A stretch of DNA of 64,000 nt from Enterobacteriaceae bacterium B14. GTDB lineage: Bacteria; Pseudomonadota; Gammaproteobacteria; Enterobacterales; Enterobacteriaceae. A program made the translations under genes and the position numbers. Location of the stretch: the NCBI GenBank assembly GCA_000307305.1, contig DF158882.1, positions 749,291 through 813,290 of the forward strand. The letters run 5' to 3'. Under the pieces are notes generated by a model. That model was not told the origin of the DNA. It ran no database searches and worked only from the letters and a program-made list of their open reading frames with translations. Positions 31,429 through 39,858 of the stretch are shown piece by piece (positions within the stretch are counted from its first letter, which is position 1; every line of letters starts with the position of its first letter).

Positions 31429-32883
31429 ATGAACAGCAAAGCTAGCGGCATAGACAAAAAGAGAGAGCAAAAAGAGGAGGTGGTTGTAGATTTAAATCCC
31501 ATCCCCTCCGTTTGGTGGCGACTTACCGCACTTTCCCTATCCATGCTTATCTCATCACTGGGAACGAGCATTGCCAATGTAGGGTTGCCTACGCTAGCTC
31601 AGGTGTTCAACACCTCATTTCAGTCTGTTCAGTGGGTTGTTCTCTCTTATTTATTGGCTATCACGACGGTGACGATCGGAGTAGGTCGGTTGGGAGATAT
31701 CATAAACAGGCGTCGATTACTATTAGTAGGAATAGCGTGGTTCACGACGGCTTCCTTGTTGTGCGGATTTTCTCCCTCGATTGGGTTTCTACTTGTAGGG
31801 CGCATCGCTCAGGGGTTGGGTGCTGCCATCATGATAACCATGACTATGGCGCTTGTTGGGGAAACCATAGGGAGAGAGAACACGGGCAGGGCGATGGGCC
31901 TGCTTGGTACTATGTCTGCAGTAGGGACAGCATTAGGGCCATCATTCGGTGGTGTTCTAATCTTCCATTTTGGCTGGCAATCTATTTTTATCATCACTAT
32001 TCCCCTTGGGCTGCTGGCATTTATTCTTGTCTACCGTTATTTGCCTATAGCTAATGGTGCACCCAAAAAAGAGCGTGCCCGCTTTGATACGCTGGGGATG
32101 CTGTTTCTTGGCCTTACTCTCATACTCTACGCACTTTCCATGACTTTGGGACATGGCCACTTCAGCTCATTCAATGTGATATTGCTGCTGTGTGCCGTGT
32201 TTTCTGCGGTGGTATTTGTTTGGGTAGAACAAAGATCGGCTATTCCGCTTATCCAGTTCGCGATATTCAAGCACTCAGGGCTCAGCTCTGGGCTTATGAT
32301 GAGCATACTGGTGACGACTTCAATGATGGCAACGCTCGTTGTCGGGCCTTTTTATCTCTCATATGCGCTAGCGTTAAGCACGAATAGTGTCGGATTAGTG
32401 ATGTCTGCGGGGCCTTTTGTGGCTGCGATTGTTGGTGTACCTGCAGGGCATCTGGTGGATCGTATCGGTTCACATAAGATTGTTTGCTCTGGTCTGATTG
32501 GTATGGCTGCCGGTGCCTTTATCTTGTCTCAGATATCGGTCAATCAAGGCCTTTGGGGGTATGTTGCTCCTATTGTGCTTATCACCGCAGGTTATGCATT
32601 TTTTCAGGCAGGCAACAATACGGCACTGTTGCAAAATAGCGCCCTAGAAACCCGTGGCATGATTTCCGGTATGCTAAATCTTTCACGCAATCTTGGGTTG
32701 ATCACCGGTGCATCGGCAATGGGAATGATTTTTACTTCTACTGCTGCAATCACGAATATCAGGTCTGCAAGTATAGAGGCCATTTCTTACGGCATGACAT
32801 CCGTATTTTTAGTTGTCGGGTTCTTAGGCAGTGTAGCATTGGCCCTTGCTCTATTTGCCGACCGTTCCCATGATATAGCTTGA
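31429..32883 (+). CDS. MFS transporter, DHA2-like drug efflux family
   Basis: 484 residues, about 14 membrane helices, beginning at residue 30. Motif A-like GRLGDIINRRRLLLVGI follows helix 2 and motif C GTALGPSFGGVLI lies in helix 5, marking a proton-driven drug antiporter. ATG 31429 has AGGAG 8 bases upstream and is preferred to the ATG at 31378. Likely regulated by the divergent LysR gene. Substrate unknown. Confidence 0.85.
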   Translation: MNSKASGIDKKREQKEEVVVDLNPIPSVWWRLTALSLSMLISSLGTSIANVGLPTLAQVFNTSFQSVQWVVLSYLLAITTVTIGVGRLGDIINRRRLLLVGIAWFTTASLLCGFSPSIGFLLVGRIAQGLGAAIMITMTMALVGETIGRENTGRAMGLLGTMSAVGTALGPSFGGVLIFHFGWQSIFIITIPLGLLAFILVYRYLPIANGAPKKERARFDTLGMLFLGLTLILYALSMTLGHGHFSSFNVILLLCAVFSAVVFVWVEQRSAIPLIQFAIFKHSGLSSGLMMSILVTTSMMATLVVGPFYLSYALALSTNSVGLVMSAGPFVAAIVGVPAGHLVDRIGSHKIVCSGLIGMAAGAFILSQISVNQGLWGYVAPIVLITAGYAFFQAGNNTALLQNSALETRGMISGMLNLSRNLGLITGASAMGMIFTSTAAITNIRSASIEAISYGMTSVFLVVGFLGSVALALALFADRSHDIA

Positions 32884-32892
32884 AGACAAAGA

Positions 32893-32917
32893 AAAGGCTC
32901 CATGATAAGGAGCCTTT
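32893..32917. terminator. Terminator between MFS gene and azlD
   Basis: Stem AAAGGCTCC / GGAGCCTTT, 7-base loop. On the minus strand it is followed by TCTTTG, so it can end azlCD transcripts; on the plus strand it follows the MFS stop by 10 bases. Confidence 0.7.
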
Positions 32918-32963
32918 GTATATGGGGTTTAGCCACTTAGGAAAGCAGGAATAAGTTAAGGAT

Positions 32964-33284
32964 TTAGCTTATCCCTAGCTGTCTTAAAAGCGCGGTGGTG
33001 GCCGCAGCAGAGAGAATCACCACAATGAGCGGTAATTTCTTCCAAGCTAAAACACCGCCTACGATTACCCCGAACAAACGGGCAAATCCGGCATACTCTT
33101 GTCCCTCATATAGGGTCGCAATAGCCGCTACTGCCAGCAAAAGTGTTGTTGCTGAATCGGTGAGTAGGGAGCGGGCATCTTCAGAAAATGTCATGCGGCT
33201 TCCCAGCATAAAGCCAGTTAAACGCAGAAGATAAGTGCCACCCGCCAGAATAGCGATACCGATAATAATCAGGTGTAGTTCCAT
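32964..33284 (-). CDS. azlD: AzlD-family branched-chain amino acid exporter subunit
   Basis: 106-residue protein with four membrane helices and the family's TYLLRLTGF start segment. Small partner of AzlC; together they export branched-chain amino acids or analogues. Its ATG shares one base with the azlC stop (TAATG), so it is coupled to azlC. Confidence 0.85.
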   Translation of the reverse strand: MELHLIIIGIAILAGGTYLLRLTGFMLGSRMTFSEDARSLLTDSATTLLLAVAAIATLYEGQEYAGFARLFGVIVGGVLAWKKLPLIVVILSAAATTALLRQLGIS

Positions 33285-33952
33285 TATTTTGTTTTCCTTC
33301 TAATGAATAATCCCGCGAGTGAAAATAGAACGGGCATTCCAATGGGAACAAAAGGAACAGATAGGAGCGAAACCAGCGTACCGGAGATAGCAGACACCGA
33401 CGTTTTAATATTTTTTAGTGAGGAGAGCGTCAACGCTAATAAAATAGTGGGGAATACGGCATCTAAACCAATGACATTAATATCGAGTATAAAATTGCCG
33501 ATGACAGCACCAATCACAGTCCCCATAGGCCACGATATCGCGATCCCGATACCGCATAGCCAATATGCCGCTTTACGTTTTTCTAATGTTGGCTGAGAAA
33601 GGCCAAATACCACGCTTTCGTCATTCATGATATGGCAGCCAAAAAAGCGCGATAGATTATTTCCAACTAAGTCTTTAACCGCCATACCGAATGGCATATG
33701 ACGGGCGTTCACTAGCAGGCCTGCTGCCGCTGCCGCTATCGGGCTGCCTCCACTGGCGACAATGCCAATGAAGAGGAACTCTGACGCCCCCGCGAGCACG
33801 GAAAGGGATAACACCAGAGGTACCCATAAAGGAAAACCATAGCCAGTAGCTAATGAGCCGTAGGAGACAGCTACAACGCCAACGGCCAGACAAACCAGAA
33901 CAATGCCTTTAATGACATCGCTACCGAGTGAGGAAAATAGGGAGGGGGCCAT
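33284..33952 (-). CDS. azlC: AzlC-family branched-chain amino acid exporter subunit
   Basis: 222-residue AzlC/YgaZ protein with the signature GASEFLFIG, AAAAGLLVNARHMPFGMA and about 6 membrane helices. Slightly shorter than YgaZ (245). Weak ribosome site at ATG 33952. Divergent from an XRE/cupin regulator gene, a common arrangement for azlCD. Confidence 0.87.
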   Translation of the reverse strand: MAPSLFSSLGSDVIKGIVLVCLAVGVVAVSYGSLATGYGFPLWVPLVLSLSVLAGASEFLFIGIVASGGSPIAAAAAGLLVNARHMPFGMAVKDLVGNNLSRFFGCHIMNDESVVFGLSQPTLEKRKAAYWLCGIGIAISWPMGTVIGAVIGNFILDINVIGLDAVFPTILLALTLSSLKNIKTSVSAISGTLVSLLSVPFVPIGMPVLFSLAGLFIRRKTK

Positions 33953-34015
33953 TATTTATTAACCATAACGAACGAAAGTGCTATTATAATGAACGCATTC
34001 ATAAATTTATTCAAG

Positions 34016-34031
34016 TCGAACGATCGTTCGA
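34016..34031. promoter_or_regulatory. Perfect 16-bp palindrome between azlC and its regulator
   Basis: TCGAACGATCGTTCGA is a perfect palindrome 24 bases before the regulator start. GAACG also recurs at about 33971 and 33990 in the same gap. Strong operator candidate for the XRE/cupin protein. Confidence 0.6.
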
Positions 34032-34055
34032 TATAGAGATTGACAGAATATCATA

Positions 34056-34604
34056 ATGACACAACCGATCAGCATTATCGCCAAGTCTCTTGTTCGCGAA
34101 CGCCAAAGAGCAGGTCTTTCATTGGCAGAAGTCGCTCGCCGAGCTGGGATTGCCAAATCTACACTGTCACAGCTTGAGGCCGGTTATGGCAACCCTTGTT
34201 TAGAAACACTTTGGGCTCTGTGCCTAGCATTGGAGATTCCTTTCTCCTGCCTAATGGAGCCGCAACAGAGCCAGACTCAGGTCATCCGTAGAGGAGAAGG
34301 GCCCTCTGTTGCCTCTGAAATCGCGAATTATACTGCGGTACTTTTGGCAACATGCCCACCTGGGGGGCGGCGTGATATCTATCTGCTTACAACACAGCCA
34401 GGAGAAGAGCGCTTTTCTCCCCCACACACTGCCGGGTCGGTTGAACATATTATTATTGTTCAAGGGCGAGCTTTACTGGGGCTGATTGAAGACCCCGTCG
34501 AGCTAAGTGTTGGCGATTACATTTGCTATCCTGCCGATCGAGCTCACATATTTAAAGCGTTAACCCCAGACACACTGGCTGTACTTGTTTCGGAGCAGAA
34601 TTGA
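34056..34604 (+). CDS. XRE-family regulator with cupin domain
   Basis: 182 residues: N-terminal helix-turn-helix (residues 10-65; LSLAEVARRAGIAKSTLSQLE) and C-terminal cupin (about 105-180; EHIIIVQGRALLGL, VGDYICYPADRAHIFKA) that would bind a small ligand. Same design as SutR/PuuR-type regulators. Probably controls the divergent azlCD exporter through the palindrome at 34016-34031. Ribosome site weak. Confidence 0.88.
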   Translation: MTQPISIIAKSLVRERQRAGLSLAEVARRAGIAKSTLSQLEAGYGNPCLETLWALCLALEIPFSCLMEPQQSQTQVIRRGEGPSVASEIANYTAVLLATCPPGGRRDIYLLTTQPGEERFSPPHTAGSVEHIIIVQGRALLGLIEDPVELSVGDYICYPADRAHIFKALTPDTLAVLVSEQN

Positions 34605-34983
34605 GAGATAAAAACTGTGGTGGGTACGAAAGCCAAAATTAATCCCCTTATTTATTAGCGCCGTATTGTAATAACAAATTATCCACATTAGTCTTTAGCG
34701 GTTAATGATAGAGGCGCGAATTGTGATAAGTCAGTATGTCGAGCTTAGGCTAGCGACGACACATACTAAAAGGCACATTCGCCGAAATTCAGTTTCGGTC
34801 AGTCAATCGGTCTGAATTGGTTTTATATCGAACAGGTATAAAACTGTCATTGTTTTAATCTTTAACTAAAACAATGTTGCGCTATCTCCTTCAGTCGGTT
34901 CAACTTTCTTGTAAAGGGTAAATCTAACTGATCGTGAGAGGAGTGTTTCAGGATCTAGTTAAGTACCAATACGAGGTTGACCA
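34605..34983 (+). promoter_or_regulatory. Structured leader of the AGCS symporter gene
   Basis: About 380 bases with no gene but several hairpins on the plus strand: AGTATGT...ACATACT (about 34711-34775, with bulges), CCGAAA-TTCAG-TTTCGG (34782-34798), a perfect 10-bp stem CATTGTTTTA / TAAAACAATG (34848-34876), and AACTGATC / GATCTAGTT bracketing about 34928-34961 just before the ribosome site. This looks like a long 5' untranslated region. It does not match the glycine, lysine or other riboswitch cores I know. Confidence 0.45.
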
Positions 34984-36588
34984 TTGAATAGTCTATTTAA
35001 TTCAGTAAATCAGTTTTTTGCATTTATTGAACCCGTCTCCAATGCTATTTGGGATTTTCCGACCAATTACGCGTGGTATTCCAGCATTCCGCTGCTTGGG
35101 CAGTTTTCATTTCCTGTACTGTTGTTAGTCGGTATTGGGATCTATTTCTCGCTTAAAACCCGCATGATTCAGACGATGAGCTTCGTCAAAATCATTCGAA
35201 TCATGTTAAGAAAACAGTCGTCAACCACAGGTATCAGCGCGCTTGCTTCGTTTATGCTGGGCTTGGCGATGCGGGCAGGGCCGGGAAATATTGTTGGTAT
35301 TACTGGCGCCATCTCTGTCGGCGGCCCCGGCGCGCTATTTTGGATGTGGGTTGCCGCTTTTTTTGGTATGGCAACGGCATTTATGGAGTCGGTACTCGCC
35401 CAGTTGTTTAAAGAGAGAAAGGGGAATGAGTTTGTCGGTGGGCTGCCATTTTATGGCCGTAGAATTTTAGGTAACCGCCGTTTTGTCGGTTTGTTTCTCT
35501 CTTTTGCTTTTATTATCTACGCGCTTTTTAACGTTCCAGCACAAACCTTCAACGTATTTACCGCCGTTGGTACCATTGCTGATACTGTCAGTGGTTCCCA
35601 CTTTACCCGCCAGTCACCGCTTTATTACGGTATTGCTCTGGTATTAATTGCGGCTAGTGCATTTATTATCCTCGGCGGTATTCGCCGTGTTATCGCATAT
35701 ACCGACGTATTAGTGCCACTGAAGGCAATACTTTTTTGTGGTATTTCTCTCGTTATCATTCTTATCAATTTCCCGCTTATTCCTTATTTCTTTCATGAAG
35801 TTGTTGTAGGCGCCTTTGCACCTCATGCCTTGTTCGGCGGTACGATTGGTGTTGCTCTTGCACAAGGGGTTAAACGTGGGCTGATGTCTAACGAGGCAGG
35901 ACAAGGGACGATTACGATGGCTGCCGCTGTGGCAGACAACAACCACCCTTGTGAACAGGGCTTTGTACAAAGCCTTGGGGTTTTCTTCGATACGATGGTT
36001 ATTTGTACCATGACGGGCTTTATCGTTGTAATGGCCCATGTCTGGACAGGAACAACAAGCGGGGTTGAGTGGGAATCATTGCGAGCGTCTAAAATCACCT
36101 TATATATGTCTTCTGTTCAAACGCTAGTTCCCGTCTTTGCTGCGAAAACAGTGACGGTAATTATGGCGGTTTGCTACGGCTTATTTGCCTTTACCACCTT
36201 GCTGGGCATGATCTCTTTTGCGGAAATTTCAGCAAACTTTATCTCTCGCTCTAAGCATTTCATCCTCTCTATTCGGATGTTAGGTTCACTGGTTTTTGTT
36301 CCGTTTGGCACATTAACGGTATTAGCAGGATTAGAGTTAAGTAATCTTTGGGCAATCTCGGATTTGATGAATATCTTGATGGTCTACCTCAATATTCCTC
36401 TGTTACTGCTTGGGGCTCCATTCGTTTATAAGGCGTTAGAGCATTATCGTAGAACGAATGGTGGAAAGTTTATTTCATCCACAATTGGTTTAGAAACCGA
36501 TTATTGGGTGGCCGATAGACAGCAAGCGAAAGACGTTAAGGAAGAGACAACGACTCAAGAAGCACCTTTAGCTGGCAATAAAGCATAA
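34984..36588 (+). CDS. Alanine/glycine:cation symporter (AGCS family)
   Basis: 534 residues, about 10-11 membrane helices. Family signatures: LGLAMRAGPGNIVGITGAI, GALFWMWVAAFFGMATAFMES (split), GVKRGLMSNEAGQGT. Takes up alanine or glycine with Na+ or H+. The start is TTG 34984 with GAGG 8 bases upstream; the N-terminus (MNSLFNSVNQFFAFIEPVSN) is then normal for the family. Closed by the hairpin at 36596-36627. Confidence 0.9.
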   Translation: MNSLFNSVNQFFAFIEPVSNAIWDFPTNYAWYSSIPLLGQFSFPVLLLVGIGIYFSLKTRMIQTMSFVKIIRIMLRKQSSTTGISALASFMLGLAMRAGPGNIVGITGAISVGGPGALFWMWVAAFFGMATAFMESVLAQLFKERKGNEFVGGLPFYGRRILGNRRFVGLFLSFAFIIYALFNVPAQTFNVFTAVGTIADTVSGSHFTRQSPLYYGIALVLIAASAFIILGGIRRVIAYTDVLVPLKAILFCGISLVIILINFPLIPYFFHEVVVGAFAPHALFGGTIGVALAQGVKRGLMSNEAGQGTITMAAAVADNNHPCEQGFVQSLGVFFDTMVICTMTGFIVVMAHVWTGTTSGVEWESLRASKITLYMSSVQTLVPVFAAKTVTVIMAVCYGLFAFTTLLGMISFAEISANFISRSKHFILSIRMLGSLVFVPFGTLTVLAGLELSNLWAISDLMNILMVYLNIPLLLLGAPFVYKALEHYRRTNGGKFISSTIGLETDYWVADRQQAKDVKEETTTQEAPLAGNKA

Positions 36589-36595
36589 CTCTATT

Positions 36596-36627
36596 AGGTT
36601 GCCCATCATGGTCATGGTGGGCAACCT
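36596..36627 (+). terminator. Intrinsic terminator of the AGCS gene
   Basis: A 15-bp stem (AGGTTGCCCATCATG with CATGGTGGGCAACCT, one wobble) with a 2-base gap at the tip, followed by TTCTGTTTTT, just after the stop codon. Confidence 0.85.
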
Positions 36628-36680
36628 TTCTGTTTTTCCTCTCGCTTTTTATTTCATGCAATTTCGTTTATAGAAATCCC

Positions 36681-36706
36681 ATTGAGTAAACGATCATTCA
36701 CTATTG
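36681..36706. promoter_or_regulatory. Second, imperfect copy of the TetR operator
   Basis: ATTGAGTAAACGATCATTCA at the start of this segment repeats the 36730 palindrome with few changes, 49 bases upstream of it. Two spaced copies in front of one tetR gene suggest cooperative or graded repression. Confidence 0.55.
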
Positions 36707-36728
36707 TTATTCAGGGTAAAACTCGTTA

Positions 36729-36756
36729 AATTGAGTAAATGATCATTTACTCAATT
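36729..36756. promoter_or_regulatory. 28-bp perfect palindrome, TetR operator
   Basis: AATTGAGTAAATGA is followed directly by its exact reverse complement TCATTTACTCAATT. It ends 8 bases before the tetR ATG, so a bound dimer would cover the promoter or ribosome site. A textbook autoregulatory operator arrangement. Confidence 0.8.
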
Positions 36757-36764
36757 AATTCATT

Positions 36765-37355
36765 ATGACAACTCGCCAACAAAAGAAAGCATCAACTCGC
36801 ACTCAAATCCTAGAAACGGCAGCAAAGTGCTTTTCTGAAAAAGGATTCAGGGGAGCAGGGATGGCAGAATTAGCGGGCTCGGTAGGGATGAGTACCGGTA
36901 ACCTCTATCGCTACTTTTCAGATAAAGAAGCGTTTATTTCAGCATTGGTCGAAGATGAAATGTCGGGTGCTATCAGTAAAATCAATGGGCTGGATAATAC
37001 CCAATCACCCTTAGAAAACATTCTAGGGGTGATTAGCAGTTGTATATTCGACCCAGGTTATCCGATGGATCATCGTCTCTGGATAGAAATACTGGCGGAA
37101 ACGGCAAGAAATGAGCGACTAAAAACCACGTTTAAATCCAACGATAGCTTGATGCGAACTGCATTCAAGCACCTCTTAAATGACGCGATAAAGAAGGGAA
37201 TTATTGCTGATGATATTGACCCTGATGGTACTTCCATTTGGCTCTACGCCCTAGTTGATGGAATGATTGCCCGTACCGCAGTTGACCCCGATTTTGATTT
37301 TTCTATTCACATCGATCTATTCAAGAGATTGGTAACTAAAGCATTAACTAAATAA
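36765..37355 (+). CDS. TetR-family regulator of the arginase-like gene
   Basis: 196 residues. The N-terminal helix-turn-helix (residues 8-55; TRTQILETAAKCFSEKGFRG, then MSTGNLYRYFSDKEAF) is canonical TetR; the C-terminal ligand domain belongs to the group with 'ALVDGMIARTAVDPDFD'. Precedes an arginase-family gene by 14 bases, so the two form an operon under the twin palindromes upstream. Ligand unknown; a guanidino compound or polyamine would fit. Confidence 0.88.
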   Translation: MTTRQQKKASTRTQILETAAKCFSEKGFRGAGMAELAGSVGMSTGNLYRYFSDKEAFISALVEDEMSGAISKINGLDNTQSPLENILGVISSCIFDPGYPMDHRLWIEILAETARNERLKTTFKSNDSLMRTAFKHLLNDAIKKGIIADDIDPDGTSIWLYALVDGMIARTAVDPDFDFSIHIDLFKRLVTKALTK

Positions 37356-37369
37356 TAAAGGGAGTTTAT

Positions 37370-38248
37370 ATGTCTAATAACACGCTCCGCCTTTTAATGC
37401 CTCAGTGGCAAGGTGGTAACAATGCTGCTTATCATTTTGGGGCGCAGTTGCTGTCTTGGCTAGCACCTGAACATCATGGTGTAACAGAAACCGTACCGGT
37501 TTCACCGCCCCAAGATATCTTAGAGGATGACAGTTTGGTTCTAGAGGAGGGGTTAGTTGCCAGAAGAGCGCTGCTTGAACAAATCGCCTCAGCAAAGACG
37601 ATTATTCAGCAGCACCAACCTGAACGGATTGTCACCTTAGGCGGTGATTGTTTGGTGAGCCTAGCTCCTTTCGCTTATCTTAATCAGTATTATCAAGGTG
37701 ATGTTGCTGTGTTATGGATAGATGCACATCCTGACCTTAATATTCCTCAGCACTTTTCCCACGGGCACGCCATGGTTCTAGGTAACTTACTGGGTGAAGG
37801 TGATCCAGATTTTGTTAAACACGTTGAACTTCCGTTCTTGGCTCGGCGGGTGATATATGCCGGTTTATCTGGTGGTGAACCTTATGAAATGGCAGAAATA
37901 GAGCGCTTAGGATTATCCTCCATATCGTCTGTTGAGCTGGTTGAAAGTACTGACCGTTTACTGAACTGGTTCCAAAACACGGGAGCTAAACATCTCGTTA
38001 TCCACTTAGATTTGGATGTCCTCGATCCACACTGGTTTAGATCTCTGCTGTTTGCTCGGCCAGTGCCTGAAGGTGAAGTCGCTCTCCCTGGTGTTCCCCA
38101 TGGAAAGCTGCGGATAGAAACGTTACTGAGTATGTTGGGCAGTCTTTCAAAAATCGCTGATATCGTGGGAATAACGATAGCTGAACATACACCATGGGAT
38201 GCTATCGCCTTAAAGCAGATGCTAGAAAAATTACCGCTTATGCGGTAG
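37370..38248 (+). CDS. Arginase/agmatinase-superfamily protein with altered metal motif
   Basis: 292 residues with the ureohydrolase fold. Metal-site motifs: DAHPD (Asp118, His120, Asp122) and HLDLDVLDP (Asp214, Asp216) are intact, but the first motif, normally GGDH, is GGDC (Cys94). That removes one ligand of the MnA ion, so the centre may be mononuclear or prefer another metal. SHGHAMVL takes the place of the substrate loop. AAAGGGAG ribosome site. Co-transcribed with the TetR gene. Related enzymes hydrolyse guanidino groups (arginine, agmatine, guanidinobutyrate, formiminoglutamate); which applies here is unknown. Confidence 0.8.
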   Translation: MSNNTLRLLMPQWQGGNNAAYHFGAQLLSWLAPEHHGVTETVPVSPPQDILEDDSLVLEEGLVARRALLEQIASAKTIIQQHQPERIVTLGGDCLVSLAPFAYLNQYYQGDVAVLWIDAHPDLNIPQHFSHGHAMVLGNLLGEGDPDFVKHVELPFLARRVIYAGLSGGEPYEMAEIERLGLSSISSVELVESTDRLLNWFQNTGAKHLVIHLDLDVLDPHWFRSLLFARPVPEGEVALPGVPHGKLRIETLLSMLGSLSKIADIVGITIAEHTPWDAIALKQMLEKLPLMR

Positions 38249-38306
38249 GTTACGGACTGATAATTAAACGTACTATCTCAATTAGTGACAATATTAAACT
38301 CCCTGA

Positions 38307-38498
38307 AAAGGGAAAGTAACCGACAAAATTTTAGTATCTACTTTTACTGAAGCAGGAAGAAACTATTTTGTAAGACAGTCCATAAAGGTAGGTGTTTTTA
38401 TTCATGGGGTATCTGTTGTTGAAGTTGGAGAGAGTGAAGGTAAAAGAGTGTTATCCAAGCCAGAAGTTCACCTTGCTAAAGAAGGATATTGTGGATAA
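38307..38498 (+). pseudogene. Remnant of an unidentified gene
   Basis: A 63-codon open stretch with no start codon ends at TAA 38498 (…KPEVHLAKEGYCG). A second frame just upstream (…ISDNIKLPEKGK, stopping near 38319) would join it by a single frameshift. The composition looks protein-like but I do not recognise the family. Part of the 410-base gap after the arginase-like gene. Confidence 0.35.
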
Positions 38499-38520
38499 CT
38501 AAGCCTACGAATACTTAGAA

Positions 38521-38559
38521 AAACAGCATACAGGAAGGGATAATTTAGCTTCCTGTATG
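38521..38559 (-). terminator. Terminator downstream of the OYE gene
   Basis: A perfect 11-bp stem CATACAGGAAG / CTTCCTGTATG with an 11-base loop. On the minus strand it is followed by CTGTTTTTC, fitting an intrinsic terminator about 100 bases after the OYE stop codon. Confidence 0.7.
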
Positions 38560-38659
38560 TGTTCCGCTAATGGTTTTATTGCTAATTATGCTGTCAATGC
38601 TTCCATCAATACCCGTACCTTAAAACCTTCTCGTACCAAACTAAAAATACACCGAGGAT

Positions 38660-39724
38660 CTAGGCCAGATAGGGGTAATCTGTATAGCCTTGGGCACCAA
38701 GACCACCAAAGAACGTGCGGTGATCGCCCTCGTTCATTGGTGCTCCAAACTTCAAACGTTCAGTAAAATCTGGGTTAGCCAAAACCATCTGGCCATACGC
38801 CTCAAGGTCAGCAAGACCGGATGACACATCACTGCCGATTAAGTTACGTGCACGTCCCGGCCTATTAAGAATCAGCGTCTGCGACCAAAGTTTGCGCAAA
38901 TCTTTCAATAGTGGCTCGTTACCTTGATCCATAAGGTGTAGATACGTTAGCCCCAATTTGTTGAGTTCAGCGACCAAATAACGGTATAGATCCGGCCCTT
39001 CTTCACCCTCATCAATACCCCACAATGTGCTACCAGGAGAGAGGCGAATCGCTGTCCGCTCAGCCCCAATCTCTTCTACAATCGCGGCGGCGATCTCTAG
39101 GGCGAAACGTGCTCGGTTCTCGATAGAACCGCCATACTCATCGGTTCGAGTGTTAGCACTTGGCGCAAAAAATTGCTGGATCAAATAAGCGTTGGCGCCA
39201 TGGATTTCAACTCCGTCCGCACCTGCCTCAATAGCGCGACGTGCAGCAAAACGAAAATCAGCAATGGTTTGGCGAATATCTTCGCGGCTTAATGCTCTAG
39301 GGACAGGGACTTCCTGCATACCTTCAACAGTAAATATCTGTGCTCCCGGTGCGATAGCTGAGGGGGCAACACCTTGGCGATGATGGGGGGTATTGTCAGG
39401 ATGTGACATCCGGCCCGCATGCATCATCTGAATAAAGATATGCCCGCCCTTATTGTGTACGGCTGAAGTAATCTTGCGCCATCCGGCTACGTGAGCATCG
39501 GTATAAATACCCGGCGTTGTTAGGTAGCCTTGAGCATCATCTGAAGGCTGAGTACCCTCAGCAACAATAAGACCGATGCTCGCACGTTGAGAATAATATT
39601 CTGCGGCTAATTGACCTGGGGTCCCGTCATGCTCTGCTCGGCTGCGCGTCATTGGTGCCATAACAAGACGATTAGATAGGGTGTTCATGCCAACCTTAAT
39701 AGGGGTATATAACTGACTCATCAT
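38660..39724 (-). CDS. Old Yellow Enzyme family alkene reductase
   Basis: 354-residue FMN-dependent (beta/alpha)8 barrel. Family motifs: RLVMAPMTRSRA near the N-terminus, IHGANAYLIQQFFAPSANTR (substrate His/Asn pair as HGAN, FMN loop) and C-terminal FFGGLGAQGYTDYP. HGAN instead of HGAH suggests the His/Asn group of OYEs. Reduces activated alkenes, nitroesters or maleimides with NADPH. ATG 39724 and ATG 39721 are both usable; the second has better spacing to AAGGA. Divergent from a LysR gene. Confidence 0.88.
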   Translation of the reverse strand: MMSQLYTPIKVGMNTLSNRLVMAPMTRSRAEHDGTPGQLAAEYYSQRASIGLIVAEGTQPSDDAQGYLTTPGIYTDAHVAGWRKITSAVHNKGGHIFIQMMHAGRMSHPDNTPHHRQGVAPSAIAPGAQIFTVEGMQEVPVPRALSREDIRQTIADFRFAARRAIEAGADGVEIHGANAYLIQQFFAPSANTRTDEYGGSIENRARFALEIAAAIVEEIGAERTAIRLSPGSTLWGIDEGEEGPDLYRYLVAELNKLGLTYLHLMDQGNEPLLKDLRKLWSQTLILNRPGRARNLIGSDVSSGLADLEAYGQMVLANPDFTERLKFGAPMNEGDHRTFFGGLGAQGYTDYPYLA

Positions 39725-39823
39725 AAATTCCTTCTTTTTGTTGTTCGTCGGTGTAGAGAGATAACCGTTAATGTTTGTATGCCGCTATCATCGGTTAAAA
39801 ACAAAATGGGATAAATAGGATAG

Positions 39824-39844
39824 AATGGAAATTATTATTCCATT
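39824..39844. promoter_or_regulatory. Dyad operator candidate between OYE and lysR
   Basis: AATGGAA (39824-39830) and TTCCATT (39838-39844) are perfect inverted arms around ATTATTA, 15 bases before the lysR ATG, in the gap between the divergent genes. Confidence 0.5.
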
Positions 39845-39858
39845 TATGGGGCAATGGT

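Noticed and set aside
31809-31997. Antisense frames inside the MFS gene and similar long antisense frames in ara, ter and pnt genes
   Set aside because: These follow from codon usage of the true genes; no ribosome sites or family resemblance.
34605-34983. Glycine riboswitch before the AGCS gene
   Set aside because: The conserved glycine aptamer core is not present; only generic hairpins are seen.
38557-38766. 69-codon plus-strand frame at the end of the OYE gene
   Set aside because: Half of it lies antisense to the OYE gene, and it starts inside the terminator hairpin without a ribosome site.
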